Below, piece by piece: positions 32,617-40,774 of a DNA stretch of 64,000 nt (position 1 is its first letter; each line of letters opens with the position of its first letter). The stretch lies in the NCBI RefSeq assembly GCF_005844085.1, contig NZ_VCDI01000001.1, positions 434,001 through 498,000 on the forward strand, given 5' to 3'. The position numbers and the translations under genes were made by a program. Under the pieces are notes generated by a model, which did no database searches, had not been told where the DNA came from, and worked only from the letters and a program-made list of their open reading frames with translations. This stretch comes from Lichenicoccus roseus (lineage in GTDB: Bacteria; Pseudomonadota; Alphaproteobacteria; Acetobacterales; Acetobacteraceae).

Positions 32617-33252
32617 ATGACTATCCAGCTCGGCCAGATCGCGCCGGACTTCGAACAGGACAGCACCCAGGGCAGGATCCGCTTCCACGAGTGGCTTGGC
32701 GACTCCTGGGGCGTACTGTTCAGCCATCCGAGGGATTTCACCCCGGTCTGCACCACCGAGCTGGGCGCGGTAGCCAAGCTTGCGCCGGAGTGGGAGCGAC
32801 GCCACGTGAAGGTGATCGGGCTGTCGGTCGATCCGGTGGACAGTCACCACCGCTGGGAGGGCGACATCGCCGAGACCCAGGGTGCGGCGGTGAACTTTCC
32901 GATGATCGCCGATCCGGACCGCAAGGTTGCCGATCTCTATGGCATGGTGCACCCGCAGGCCGATCCGTCGATCACGGTGCGGTCTGTGTTCGTGATCGAC
33001 CCGAACAAGAAGGTCCGGCTCAGCCTCACCTACCCGCCTTCCGCCGGGCGAAACTTCCAGGAAGTGTTGCGCGTCATCGACAGCCTCCAGCTCACCGACG
33101 GCTACAAGGTCACCACTCCCGCCGACTGGCAGCAGGGCGACGATGTCATCATCGCTCCCTCGGTGAATGACGAGGCCGCCCGGACCCTGTTTCCGGATGG
33201 CTGGAAGACCCTGAAGCCCTACCTGCGCATGGTCGCACAGCCCCGCGGCTGA
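32617..33252 (+). CDS. 1-Cys peroxiredoxin (Prx6/AhpC-TSA family)
   Basis: The 211-residue cytoplasmic peroxidase has the peroxidatic Cys45 in DFTPVCTTELG and the Prx6-type arrangement (HPRDFTP, LSVDPVDSHHRW, RSVFVIDPNKKVRL, NFQEVLRVIDSLQLTD). No second cysteine follows, so it is of the 1-Cys class and needs an outside thiol to be reduced. Prx6-type enzymes reduce hydrogen peroxide and organic hydroperoxides. It precedes cysI by 39 bp on the same strand, so the two are probably co-transcribed and tie peroxide defence to sulfide production. A plausible promoter lies immediately upstream. Confidence 0.93.
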   Translation: MTIQLGQIAPDFEQDSTQGRIRFHEWLGDSWGVLFSHPRDFTPVCTTELGAVAKLAPEWERRHVKVIGLSVDPVDSHHRWEGDIAETQGAAVNFPMIADPDRKVADLYGMVHPQADPSITVRSVFVIDPNKKVRLSLTYPPSAGRNFQEVLRVIDSLQLTDGYKVTTPADWQQGDDVIIAPSVNDEAARTLFPDGWKTLKPYLRMVAQPRG

Positions 33253-33291
33253 ACGGCTCGGCATCTCCAACACGATACGGAATTAGCGAAC

Positions 33292-35004
33292 GTGGCTGAC
33301 GATATTCGGGCCGAAAAGAAGCTCTCCGGCGTGGAGACCCTCAAGAGGGAAAGCCGTGGCCTGCGCGGCCGGCTGGCCGAGGAACTGGCCGAAGGTGGCA
33401 TCCAGGTCAGCGAGGATGCGTACAACCTGCTGAAGTTCCACGGCAGCTATGAGCAGTTCGACCGTGACAGCGCAACCAGGCGCAAGCAGGCGAAGCTGGA
33501 GAAGGAGTACCAGTTCATGGTCCGCTGCCGCATGCCCGGCGGCGTCACCACGGCGGCCCAGTATCTCGCCCTGGACAGTGTCGCCGACCGCTTCGCCAAC
33601 GGCAGTCTGCGCATCACCACCCGCCAGGGTATCCAGTTCCACGGCATCCTGAAGGGCGACCTGAAGGGTTCGATCGCGGCGATCAACCACGGCATGCTGA
33701 CCACCATCTCCGCGTGCGGCGACGTGGTGCGCAACCTGATGACGACACCGGCACCGCGTCGCGACGCCCGCCACGAGCGGGTGCTGGCCGACGTCCAGCG
33801 TCTCGCTCAGGCGCTGCTGCCGAAGAGCCGTGCCTACTACCAGATCTTTCTCGACGAGGAGCCGGTCGCCGGCCACTCCGAGGAGGAGACGCTGTACGGA
33901 CCGACCTATCTGCCGCGCAAGTTCAAGATCGGCGTGGCGCTTCCGGACGACAACAGCGCCGATGCGCTCGCCAACGATCTCGCGGTGATCGCCCACTTCG
34001 ATGCGGCGGAACAGCTCGAGGGCTACACCATCGCCGTCGGCGGCGGCCTCGGCATGACGCACAACAACGCCCGCACCTTCCCGCGGCTCGCGACCCCGGT
34101 CTGCTTCGTGGGTCCCGACCGGCTGATCGCGATCTCGGAGGCGGTGATCCGGTTGCAGCGCGACCACGGCGATCGTGGCGACCGCAGGCGGGCCCGGCTG
34201 AAATACGTCGTCGAGGATCATGGCATCGCCTGGATCGCCGAGACGCTGGCCCAGTACTACGGCGAGCCCCTGACCCCGCCGCGTCCGCTGCCGGAGCTGA
34301 CGGTGCCCGAGTTGCTGGGCTGGCACGAGCAGGGCGACGGGCTGCGCTGGCTTGGCGTGCCGGTCCCGTCCGGCCGTATCGTGGACAGCGGAAGCGTCCG
34401 CCTGCGCAGCGCGATCCGCGAGGTGGTGGAGCGCTTCGGCGTGGATCCGGTGTTCACCGCGCAGCAGGACGTGCTGCTCTCCAACATCCGCCCCGAGGAT
34501 GCCGGCGCCATCGACGGAATCCTGGCCGGACACGGCGTGGTGCCGGCGAGCGCGATGACGCCCTTCGCACGCTTCGCCCTGGCCTGTCCGGCGCTGCCGA
34601 CCTGCGGCCTCGCACTTACCGAGGCGGAACGTATCCAGCCGCAGTTCATCGCCATGTTCGAGCGCCTGCTGGAGGCCAACGGCCTGTCCGGGGAGCGTAT
34701 CAGCCTGCGCACCACCGGCTGCCCGAACGGCTGCGCGCGGTCCTATGCCGGCGACATCGGCCTGGTCGGCCGCATGCCCGGCTTCTATGCGATCTATGTG
34801 GGCGGCGACTTCAACGGCACCCGGCTGTCGTTCCGTTTGCTCGACCGCGTTGCCGAGGGTGCCCTGGAGAGCAAGTTCGCGGCGCTGTTCGCCGCATTCG
34901 CGCGCGATCGCCGGGGCAGCGAGGGCTTTGGCGACTTCTGCGACCGGCTCGGCCGCGAAACGCTGCTCGAGCTCACCGGCGACGGCGACAGCAAGGCCGC
35001 GTAG
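33292..35004 (+). CDS. cysI: Assimilatory sulfite reductase haemoprotein CysI
   Basis: CysI carries out the six-electron reduction of sulfite to sulfide with sirohaem and a [4Fe-4S] cluster. The 570-residue product has both cluster motifs: Cys432-x5-Cys438 in CPALPTCG and Cys477-x3-Cys481 in TTGCPNGCARSY. Substrate-binding arginines appear in LRITTRQGIQFHGI. Two nitrite/sulfite reductase half-domains are complete. The start is GTG at 33292. No cysJ flavoprotein, sirohaem synthase or PAPS reductase gene is adjacent, so the electron donor (NADPH through CysJ, or ferredoxin) is undecided. The sulfide product feeds CysK, encoded 1.4 kb away on the other strand. Confidence 0.93.
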   Translation: MADDIRAEKKLSGVETLKRESRGLRGRLAEELAEGGIQVSEDAYNLLKFHGSYEQFDRDSATRRKQAKLEKEYQFMVRCRMPGGVTTAAQYLALDSVADRFANGSLRITTRQGIQFHGILKGDLKGSIAAINHGMLTTISACGDVVRNLMTTPAPRRDARHERVLADVQRLAQALLPKSRAYYQIFLDEEPVAGHSEEETLYGPTYLPRKFKIGVALPDDNSADALANDLAVIAHFDAAEQLEGYTIAVGGGLGMTHNNARTFPRLATPVCFVGPDRLIAISEAVIRLQRDHGDRGDRRRARLKYVVEDHGIAWIAETLAQYYGEPLTPPRPLPELTVPELLGWHEQGDGLRWLGVPVPSGRIVDSGSVRLRSAIREVVERFGVDPVFTAQQDVLLSNIRPEDAGAIDGILAGHGVVPASAMTPFARFALACPALPTCGLALTEAERIQPQFIAMFERLLEANGLSGERISLRTTGCPNGCARSYAGDIGLVGRMPGFYAIYVGGDFNGTRLSFRLLDRVAEGALESKFAALFAAFARDRRGSEGFGDFCDRLGRETLLELTGDGDSKAA

Positions 35005-35095
35005 GAAACGCCCCATCTGGCGAAGGTCAGGTAATTACGAGCTATTAACGGTCTAAGGGTCTACTGTCCGGGTTCGGATTGAGCTGGACCCTGTC

Positions 35096-38000
35096 ATGCG
35101 CCTGCCGGCGGCGACGACTTCCACAACGCCCGCCAACGCCGGCGGCGCCTCCGCTCCAGTCCGGCGTCCGATTGCCGCCCGCTCCCTGATCATCCTCGGA
35201 CTGATGCTGGCGATGACGGCCGCTGCGGCGATGATGTTCGCACTGCTGCTGCAGACCCGCGCCAGCCGGCAGGTCGCGGTCGGCTGGGTCGAGCACACCC
35301 AGGTGGTTGTCAACGCGATCGACGATCTCCTGCTGAGCGCCGACGACATGGAGGTCAGCCAGCGCGCCTTCCTGCTGACGTCGGATGCGTCCCTGCTGCC
35401 GGCACTTGATCATGAGACCCGGGATCTCTGGCACCGCTACGCGCGGATCAAGGACCTCACCGCAGACAATCCACGGCAGCAGGCGACATTGCTGACCCTG
35501 ACGGACCAGCTGAGCGAACGCATCGCGCACCTGAACCGCACCCTGGCCCTGGTTATGGACGGGAAGGTCGCGGATGCCGTCGCGCTGGTCAGGACCGGCG
35601 TTGGCCGGCGGCAGATGGAGGCCATCCGGCTGACGACGACCTCCATGCTCTCGGAGGAACGACGGCTGCAAATGCAGCGCAACAGGGCGGCCGACCGTTC
35701 CGGAGACAGGACGATCGTGATCGAGACCCTGCTCGGGATGCTGATGGCGGCCGCCCTGCTTCTTGGCCTGGTGATTGCGGTGCGTTCGCTGGTGGCCGAC
35801 GCGGCCTACCGTCAGATGAGCAAGAGCGCCATGGAGCGACAGCGGCTCCTTGATATGGTTCGGCTCGCCGCGGTCATGCTCACCGATCTCGACGGCACCA
35901 TCCTGTTCTGGTCGGATGGCTGCCACCGCCTGTTCGGCTGGACGGCGGAGCAGGCGATCGGCCAGCGGTCGGACCAACTGCTCAGGAGCGACGCTGCGAC
36001 CGACAGCGGGCTCGCACTGCTGCGCGATGGCGCCTGGAGTGGTGAACTGCGCCGCCACCACCGGGACGGCGCATCGCTGCTTGTCTCGGTGAACCGGGTG
36101 CTGCAGACCGATGCGAATGTACGCGACCGCCTGGTGGTCGAGACGATGACCGACGTGACGGCGCTGCGCGTGGTGGAACGCCGTCTGGCACGCAGCGAGG
36201 CGCAGTTCCACTCCCTGGTGGATACCGCCGCCGATGGCTTCGTGATCGCCCGGGCCGATGGCCGCATCCAGTCTGTCAACCGGGCCGGGCTCGCCCTGTT
36301 CGGCTATGACAGCGAGGCGGAGCTGTTCGATCGCAACCTCCGGGTGCTGATGACGGCGCACGACGGCGACCGGCTTGACGAGCATATCCTGGCGCACCGC
36401 GCCGGCGCAGCGCCGAGGGTGATCGGGGTGCCGGGGCGGGAACTGCTCGCGGTGCGGCGCGACGGCAGCGAGTTTCCGATCGACATGTCCGTCAGTTCCT
36501 TCGGCGGCGAAGGCGACCGCTACCTGACCGGGATCATACGGGACGCCACCGGCCGCAAGCAGGCCGAGGCCGCGTTGCGCGACAGCGAGGCCCGCCTGCG
36601 GCTGTTCATCGACACCGCCCCAGCCTCGATCGCCATGTTCGACACCGGGATGCGCTACCTTGCGGTCAGTCGTCGTTTCCTGGCGGATCTTGGAATTGCC
36701 TGTGGGTCGCCGGGATCCCTGATCGGACTGTGCCACTACGACATCATCCAGGAGCTGCCGGAGCGACTGCACGTCCTGCACCGGCGGGTATTCGCAGGCG
36801 AGTCGCTGTCGGTCGACGAGGATCCCTTCGTCCGCGCCGATGGCAGCATCGACTGCCTGCGGCGCGAGATGGTGCCCTGGCATCTTGCCGACGGCAGCGT
36901 CGGCGGCCTGCTGCTGTTCACCGAGGACATGCATGACCGTCGCCGGGCGGAAGCCGAGCTGCGCGAGACCGCCTCCCGGCTGCGGCTGGTGCAGCGTGTC
37001 GGCGGCATCGCCTCCTCCGCCCGCGTGCTGGCCGAGACGCTGGCGTCGATCTCCGAGGAGTTCACGGAGCTGTATGGCCTGCCGGCCGGGCAATCCGAAC
37101 TCTCCCCCGAGGCCTGGGGACAATTGTTGCACCCCGACGACCGGGCGCGCGTGGAGCAGGCGGTGGAGACGGCTCTGGCCGACGGGACGGTGCTCGGCAT
37201 CGAGTTCCGCATACGCCGGCCCGGCGGCGACACGCGCTGGATCGCGATGCGGCTGCAGAGCTTCCTCGATCCCGAGGGGCGCCCGCACCTTATCAGCGCG
37301 CACCAGGACATCAGCCTGCTCACCGCCAGCCGGGAGGCACTGGAGATGCGCCGCCAGGAGCTCGAACAGCGGGTGGCCGAGCGTACCGCCGACCTGGCCG
37401 AGGCGGAGGCACGCTTCCGCGGCATCTTCGACGCACAGTTCCACTTCATCAGCCTGTTGTCGCCGGACGGCACCACCCTGGAGATGAACCGAACCGGCCT
37501 CGACGCCATGCTGCTGTCCCGCGAGCAGATCATCGGCCGCAAGCTTTCGGAGACGGACAGCTGGCCGGTTGCGGCGCGTGCGCAGCTTCGCCTGGATCTC
37601 GAAATGGCCGCCGACGGCTGCCATGTCCGCCGCGAGGTCGAGCTCAGGGGCGTCGAAGGGCGCCCGATGTGGATCGACTTCTCGCTCAACCCGGTGCGCG
37701 ACCCGCTGACCGGCGCGGTGATGTGGCTGATCGCGGAGTGCCGTGACCTGACCGAGACGCGCTCGCTGGCGGCGCAGCTAGCGCAGGCCCAGAAGGTGCA
37801 GGCGCTGGGGCAGCTCGCGGGTGGCATCGCGCACGACTTCAACAACATCCTGCAGGCGGTCAGCGGCGCCGCCGCGCTGATCGAGCGCACGCCCGAAGAC
37901 CATGCCCGCACCCGGCGCTACGCGAGGACGGCGCTGAACGCGGCGACCCGGGGCCTGTCGATCACCCAGCGCCTGCTGAGCTTCGCGCGGAGCGGCGAGT

Positions 38001-39028
38001 TGCGCAGCAGGCCGATCCCGACGGCGGCGTTCCTGCACGACGTGCAGGACATGCTTTCCCATACGCTCGGGACCACCATCACCGTGACCCTCGACGTCGA
38101 TGCGGCGATGCCGTCGCTGCTTGCCGACGCGGCGCAGCTCGAGACCGCGCTGATCAACCTCGGCACCAACGCGCGCGATGCGATGCCGGACGGTGGCACG
38201 CTCGCGCTGTCGGCTCGGGCCGAGCATGTCGGCGACGACAGCCATCCGGCCGGACTTGCACCGGGAGACTACGTGCGGCTCCAAATCGTCGACGATGGCA
38301 TCGGCATGGACGCGCGGACCCTGGAGCGGGTCAGCGAGCCGTTCTTCACCACCAAGCCGCCTGGCAAGGGGACCGGCCTGGGTGTCGCCATGGCGCGTGG
38401 CTTCGCGGAGCAGTCCGGCGGCGGGCTGGTTATCGCCAGCACCCGGGGGCGTGGCACCGACGTGACGCTCTGGCTGCGCCAGGCCGAGGAGCACGCTCCT
38501 GCCGGGAGCCCCCCGGTGACCGGAATCAGGGCGTCCGGGAGCAGGCTGGCCGGGGAAAGGTCCGTCGGGAGTGCGGACTTCATCGGCGATCCGCCCGGGC
38601 CGGACACCGGGCGGAGACCTTCCAGCATCGGCCCGGCGGCACAGCCGGACCGGCCGGATGGCAGGGCCCCGCGTATCCTGGTGGTCGACGATGACGAGCT
38701 GGTGCGCGAGGTGGTGGCGGCGCAGCTCGAAGCCGAGGGCTTCAGCACCGTGGTGGCCGGCAGCGGTACCGAAGCGCTGGAGCTGCTGCGCGTCGGCGAG
38801 ATCGTGGATGCGATGATCAGCGACTTCTCGATGCCGGTGATGAACGGCGCCGCGACCATACGGGAGGCCATGCTGCTGCGCCCGCTGCTGCCCTGCATCC
38901 TGCTGACCGGCTATGCCGGCGGGGTGACCGGCCTTCACCCGGGCGGCAACTTCGCGCTGCTGCGCAAGCCGGCTACCGGCTCCGAACTGGGCGCGCAGAT
39001 AGACGCCATGCTGGAAGGCGTCCGCTAG
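35096..39028 (+). CDS. Multi-PAS hybrid sensor histidine kinase with receiver domain
   Basis: The 1310-residue membrane protein has a transmembrane helix near residues 29-51, a periplasmic region of about 155 residues resembling CHASE3, and a second helix near 208-228. Roughly five PAS domains follow (about residues 245-880; e.g. AVMLTDLDGTILFWSDGCHR). Next come a coiled segment (RRQELEQRVAERTADLAEAE), a HisKA domain with phospho-acceptor His913 in GGIAHDFNNIL, an HATPase domain (N box NLGTNARDAMPDGG, G boxes DDGIGMD and GKGTGLG) and a C-terminal receiver with Asp1243 in ISDFSMPVM. No separate response regulator gene is adjacent, so the output target is unknown. It starts 91 bp after cysI, in AT-richer DNA. 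Confidence 0.92.
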   Translation: MRLPAATTSTTPANAGGASAPVRRPIAARSLIILGLMLAMTAAAAMMFALLLQTRASRQVAVGWVEHTQVVVNAIDDLLLSADDMEVSQRAFLLTSDASLLPALDHETRDLWHRYARIKDLTADNPRQQATLLTLTDQLSERIAHLNRTLALVMDGKVADAVALVRTGVGRRQMEAIRLTTTSMLSEERRLQMQRNRAADRSGDRTIVIETLLGMLMAAALLLGLVIAVRSLVADAAYRQMSKSAMERQRLLDMVRLAAVMLTDLDGTILFWSDGCHRLFGWTAEQAIGQRSDQLLRSDAATDSGLALLRDGAWSGELRRHHRDGASLLVSVNRVLQTDANVRDRLVVETMTDVTALRVVERRLARSEAQFHSLVDTAADGFVIARADGRIQSVNRAGLALFGYDSEAELFDRNLRVLMTAHDGDRLDEHILAHRAGAAPRVIGVPGRELLAVRRDGSEFPIDMSVSSFGGEGDRYLTGIIRDATGRKQAEAALRDSEARLRLFIDTAPASIAMFDTGMRYLAVSRRFLADLGIACGSPGSLIGLCHYDIIQELPERLHVLHRRVFAGESLSVDEDPFVRADGSIDCLRREMVPWHLADGSVGGLLLFTEDMHDRRRAEAELRETASRLRLVQRVGGIASSARVLAETLASISEEFTELYGLPAGQSELSPEAWGQLLHPDDRARVEQAVETALADGTVLGIEFRIRRPGGDTRWIAMRLQSFLDPEGRPHLISAHQDISLLTASREALEMRRQELEQRVAERTADLAEAEARFRGIFDAQFHFISLLSPDGTTLEMNRTGLDAMLLSREQIIGRKLSETDSWPVAARAQLRLDLEMAADGCHVRREVELRGVEGRPMWIDFSLNPVRDPLTGAVMWLIAECRDLTETRSLAAQLAQAQKVQALGQLAGGIAHDFNNILQAVSGAAALIERTPEDHARTRRYARTALNAATRGLSITQRLLSFARSGELRSRPIPTAAFLHDVQDMLSHTLGTTITVTLDVDAAMPSLLADAAQLETALINLGTNARDAMPDGGTLALSARAEHVGDDSHPAGLAPGDYVRLQIVDDGIGMDARTLERVSEPFFTTKPPGKGTGLGVAMARGFAEQSGGGLVIASTRGRGTDVTLWLRQAEEHAPAGSPPVTGIRASGSRLAGERSVGSADFIGDPPGPDTGRRPSSIGPAAQPDRPDGRAPRILVVDDDELVREVVAAQLEAEGFSTVVAGSGTEALELLRVGEIVDAMISDFSMPVMNGAATIREAMLLRPLLPCILLTGYAGGVTGLHPGGNFALLRKPATGSELGAQIDAMLEGVR

Positions 39029-39131
39029 AGGGCGCAAACCGCCAGTGTCGCAACAAGGCTTTCCTTTGAGGGTGCTGCGCGCTTGCGTTAGCAGCTTCAA
39101 CCCTACCACCCAGCGGCGGGATGAATTGACG

Positions 39132-39992
39132 ATGACACAGGTCAAGCGCGCGGTACGGTTCGCCCTGGCCCGCGCGGCCAGGATGCCGGGGATGCAGCGG
39201 CCGGCCTTCGCGGCTTTCGCGCGACTGTTTCCCGACCAGCCGTGGCAGGCGACGCATCCTTTCGATCGCGGGCTTGGCACCGACACCGGCGGCTTCGTGC
39301 CGCAATGGCTGCTGCAGCCGGGTGTCACGGAGGCCGACCAGGGTAGCCCCTACGCCGGCTGCCAGCCGGAATGCGTGCGCGCCGCACTGGCCAGCCTGCC
39401 GGACACGCGGAACTACAGCTTCATCGACCTTGGCTGCGGCAAGGGCCGGGCGATGATCGTGGCGTCGGAATACAGCTTCCACGCCATCCTCGGCGTCGAG
39501 CTCTCCGGCGGGCTGGTGGCCGTTGCCGCCCGCAACGCGGCCCTGGTCGCCAGGGCGCACCCCGAACGCACCCGGCTGCAGCCGATGCAGGGGGACGCCG
39601 CCGGAGTGGCGCTCCCGGACGGCCCCCTGGTGATCTTCAACTACCACGCCTTCCCGCGCGCCCTGGTCGGGCGCATCGCCGAGCGGCTGGCGGCGGCGGC
39701 CAGCCCTGGCCGCGAGATCTTCTACGTCTACGAGAACCCGGTCTGCCACTACGTGCTGGACGCCCTGCCCGGCTTCACCCGCTGGTTCGCCGCCAAGGTC
39801 GCCTGCACGGACGAGGAGCGCGGCCGCTCGCCCGGGGACGAGGATACCGTCGTGGTCTGGCGGGCCGGTGGCCCGCCCCGCACCGCCCATGACGGCGCCG
39901 ATGCCGGACTGCGCGAGACGGTGCCGGGCTGGGGCGTCGAACTTCACCCCGGCTTGGCGTCGGGCGCCGGCATCCCCACCTCGATCGGATGA
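39132..39992 (+). CDS. Class I SAM-dependent methyltransferase
   Basis: The 286-residue protein carries the Rossmann methyltransferase motif I FIDLGCGKGRAMIVASEY near residue 103, followed by an acidic strand end GVELSGG and the motif IV-like GPLVIFNYHAF. The N-terminal 90 residues are family-specific, with an RLFPDQPWQATHPFDRGLGTDT region seen in related bacterial methyltransferases of unknown target. ATG 39132 is chosen; an in-frame GTG at 39045 would add 29 residues. Its stop codon overlaps the start of the DUF1674 gene (ATGA at 39989), so the two are translationally coupled. Substrate unknown. Confidence 0.8.
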   Translation: MTQVKRAVRFALARAARMPGMQRPAFAAFARLFPDQPWQATHPFDRGLGTDTGGFVPQWLLQPGVTEADQGSPYAGCQPECVRAALASLPDTRNYSFIDLGCGKGRAMIVASEYSFHAILGVELSGGLVAVAARNAALVARAHPERTRLQPMQGDAAGVALPDGPLVIFNYHAFPRALVGRIAERLAAAASPGREIFYVYENPVCHYVLDALPGFTRWFAAKVACTDEERGRSPGDEDTVVVWRAGGPPRTAHDGADAGLRETVPGWGVELHPGLASGAGIPTSIG

Positions 39993-40147
39993 GCGACATC
40001 CAGGCTGCCACCGACGTACCGGTCTCCGACACCGACAACAAGTCCGAAGCCGCCAAGCCGGCGCCCAAGGAGGTCGGCGGCCCGAAGGAGAAGGACCCGA
40101 CGCGCTACGGCGACTGGACCGTGAAAGGCCGCTGCATCGACTTCTGA
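39989..40147 (+). CDS. DUF1674 / SDHAF4-like small protein
   Basis: This 52-residue gene reads MSDIQAATDVPVSD at its start and ends with the family hallmark KEVGGPKEKDPTRYGDW then TVKGRCIDF. DUF1674 is the bacterial counterpart of SDHAF4, a factor that helps mature flavinylated succinate dehydrogenase subunit A in mitochondria. Bacterial function is inferred from that homology. It overlaps the methyltransferase stop by four bases. No sdh gene is in the window. The N-terminal part is disordered-looking and Ala/Asp/Lys-rich, as usual for the family. Confidence 0.88.
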   Translation: MSDIQAATDVPVSDTDNKSEAAKPAPKEVGGPKEKDPTRYGDWTVKGRCIDF

Positions 40148-40163
40148 CCGCTGCGCCGGCGGA

Positions 40164-40679
40164 TCAGGGCGCGCCTTCCGCCTGCCGGCGGCCCGACCAG
40201 ACGGTCTGGCGCTGGCGGGGCGGCTTGGGCTGCGTCGAGACCAGGTAGATCCCGACCACGAAGACCAGGTTGGCCAGGCCGTTGAAGCCCATCGCCAGCA
40301 CGAACGGCGGTCTTGCCGCGATCGACTGGTACAGGCTGTACAGCATGAACGGGACCGAGAGCGGCCGGAAGCCCTGCAGCATCATGCGCAGCGGATTGGC
40401 ATGCCCGGGCTTCATCAACGGCCGCATGCGATTGATCGACAGGTAGAAGGCGAACCCGAGCGCCCAGGTCAGCCCGTTCCACAGCGCGCTGTCGACGCTC
40501 AGGCCGCCGACCATGAAGATCGCGACCACCGCGGCGGCGTCCAGCACGATGGCGCCAAGCTGCATGCTCATGCCGATATCGAAGGCGGTGGGTTTCTCGC
40601 CGAGCCGGTCCGCGAACGGCTGGAAGACCTTGTCCAGCAGCCAGACATCGACCTTGGTCACTGCATCGCCGACGTTCAT
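40164..40679 (-). CDS. Conserved-looking membrane protein of unknown function
   Basis: The 171-residue product has a short amphipathic N-terminus (MNVGDAVTKVDVWLLDKVF) and about four hydrophobic helices, beginning SMQLGAIVLDAAAVVAIFMVGG, followed by a basic tail (KPPRQRQTVWSGRRQ). I recognise no domain. Codon use is typical for the genome, supporting a real gene. It lies downstream of rpsA on the same strand but behind a strong terminator hairpin, so it probably has its own promoter. It converges with the DUF1674 gene. Confidence 0.6.
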   Translation of the reverse strand: MNVGDAVTKVDVWLLDKVFQPFADRLGEKPTAFDIGMSMQLGAIVLDAAAVVAIFMVGGLSVDSALWNGLTWALGFAFYLSINRMRPLMKPGHANPLRMMLQGFRPLSVPFMLYSLYQSIAARPPFVLAMGFNGLANLVFVVGIYLVSTQPKPPRQRQTVWSGRRQAEGAP

Positions 40680-40722
40680 GGCCTGCCTCTCGCCCGCCCA
40701 TGGGCTGCCGTCAATGCGGAAA

Positions 40723-40748
40723 GGGCGGCGCCATCGCTGGCGCCGCCC
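40723..40748 (-). terminator. rpsA terminator hairpin
   Basis: A perfect 10-bp stem, GGGCGGCGCC/GGCGCCGCCC, with a six-base loop sits 27 bp after the rpsA stop. On the minus strand it is followed by CTTTCC, a short U-containing tail. Confidence 0.75.
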
Positions 40749-40774
40749 CTGTCGTGTCGAGCTCCGGCTTCGGA

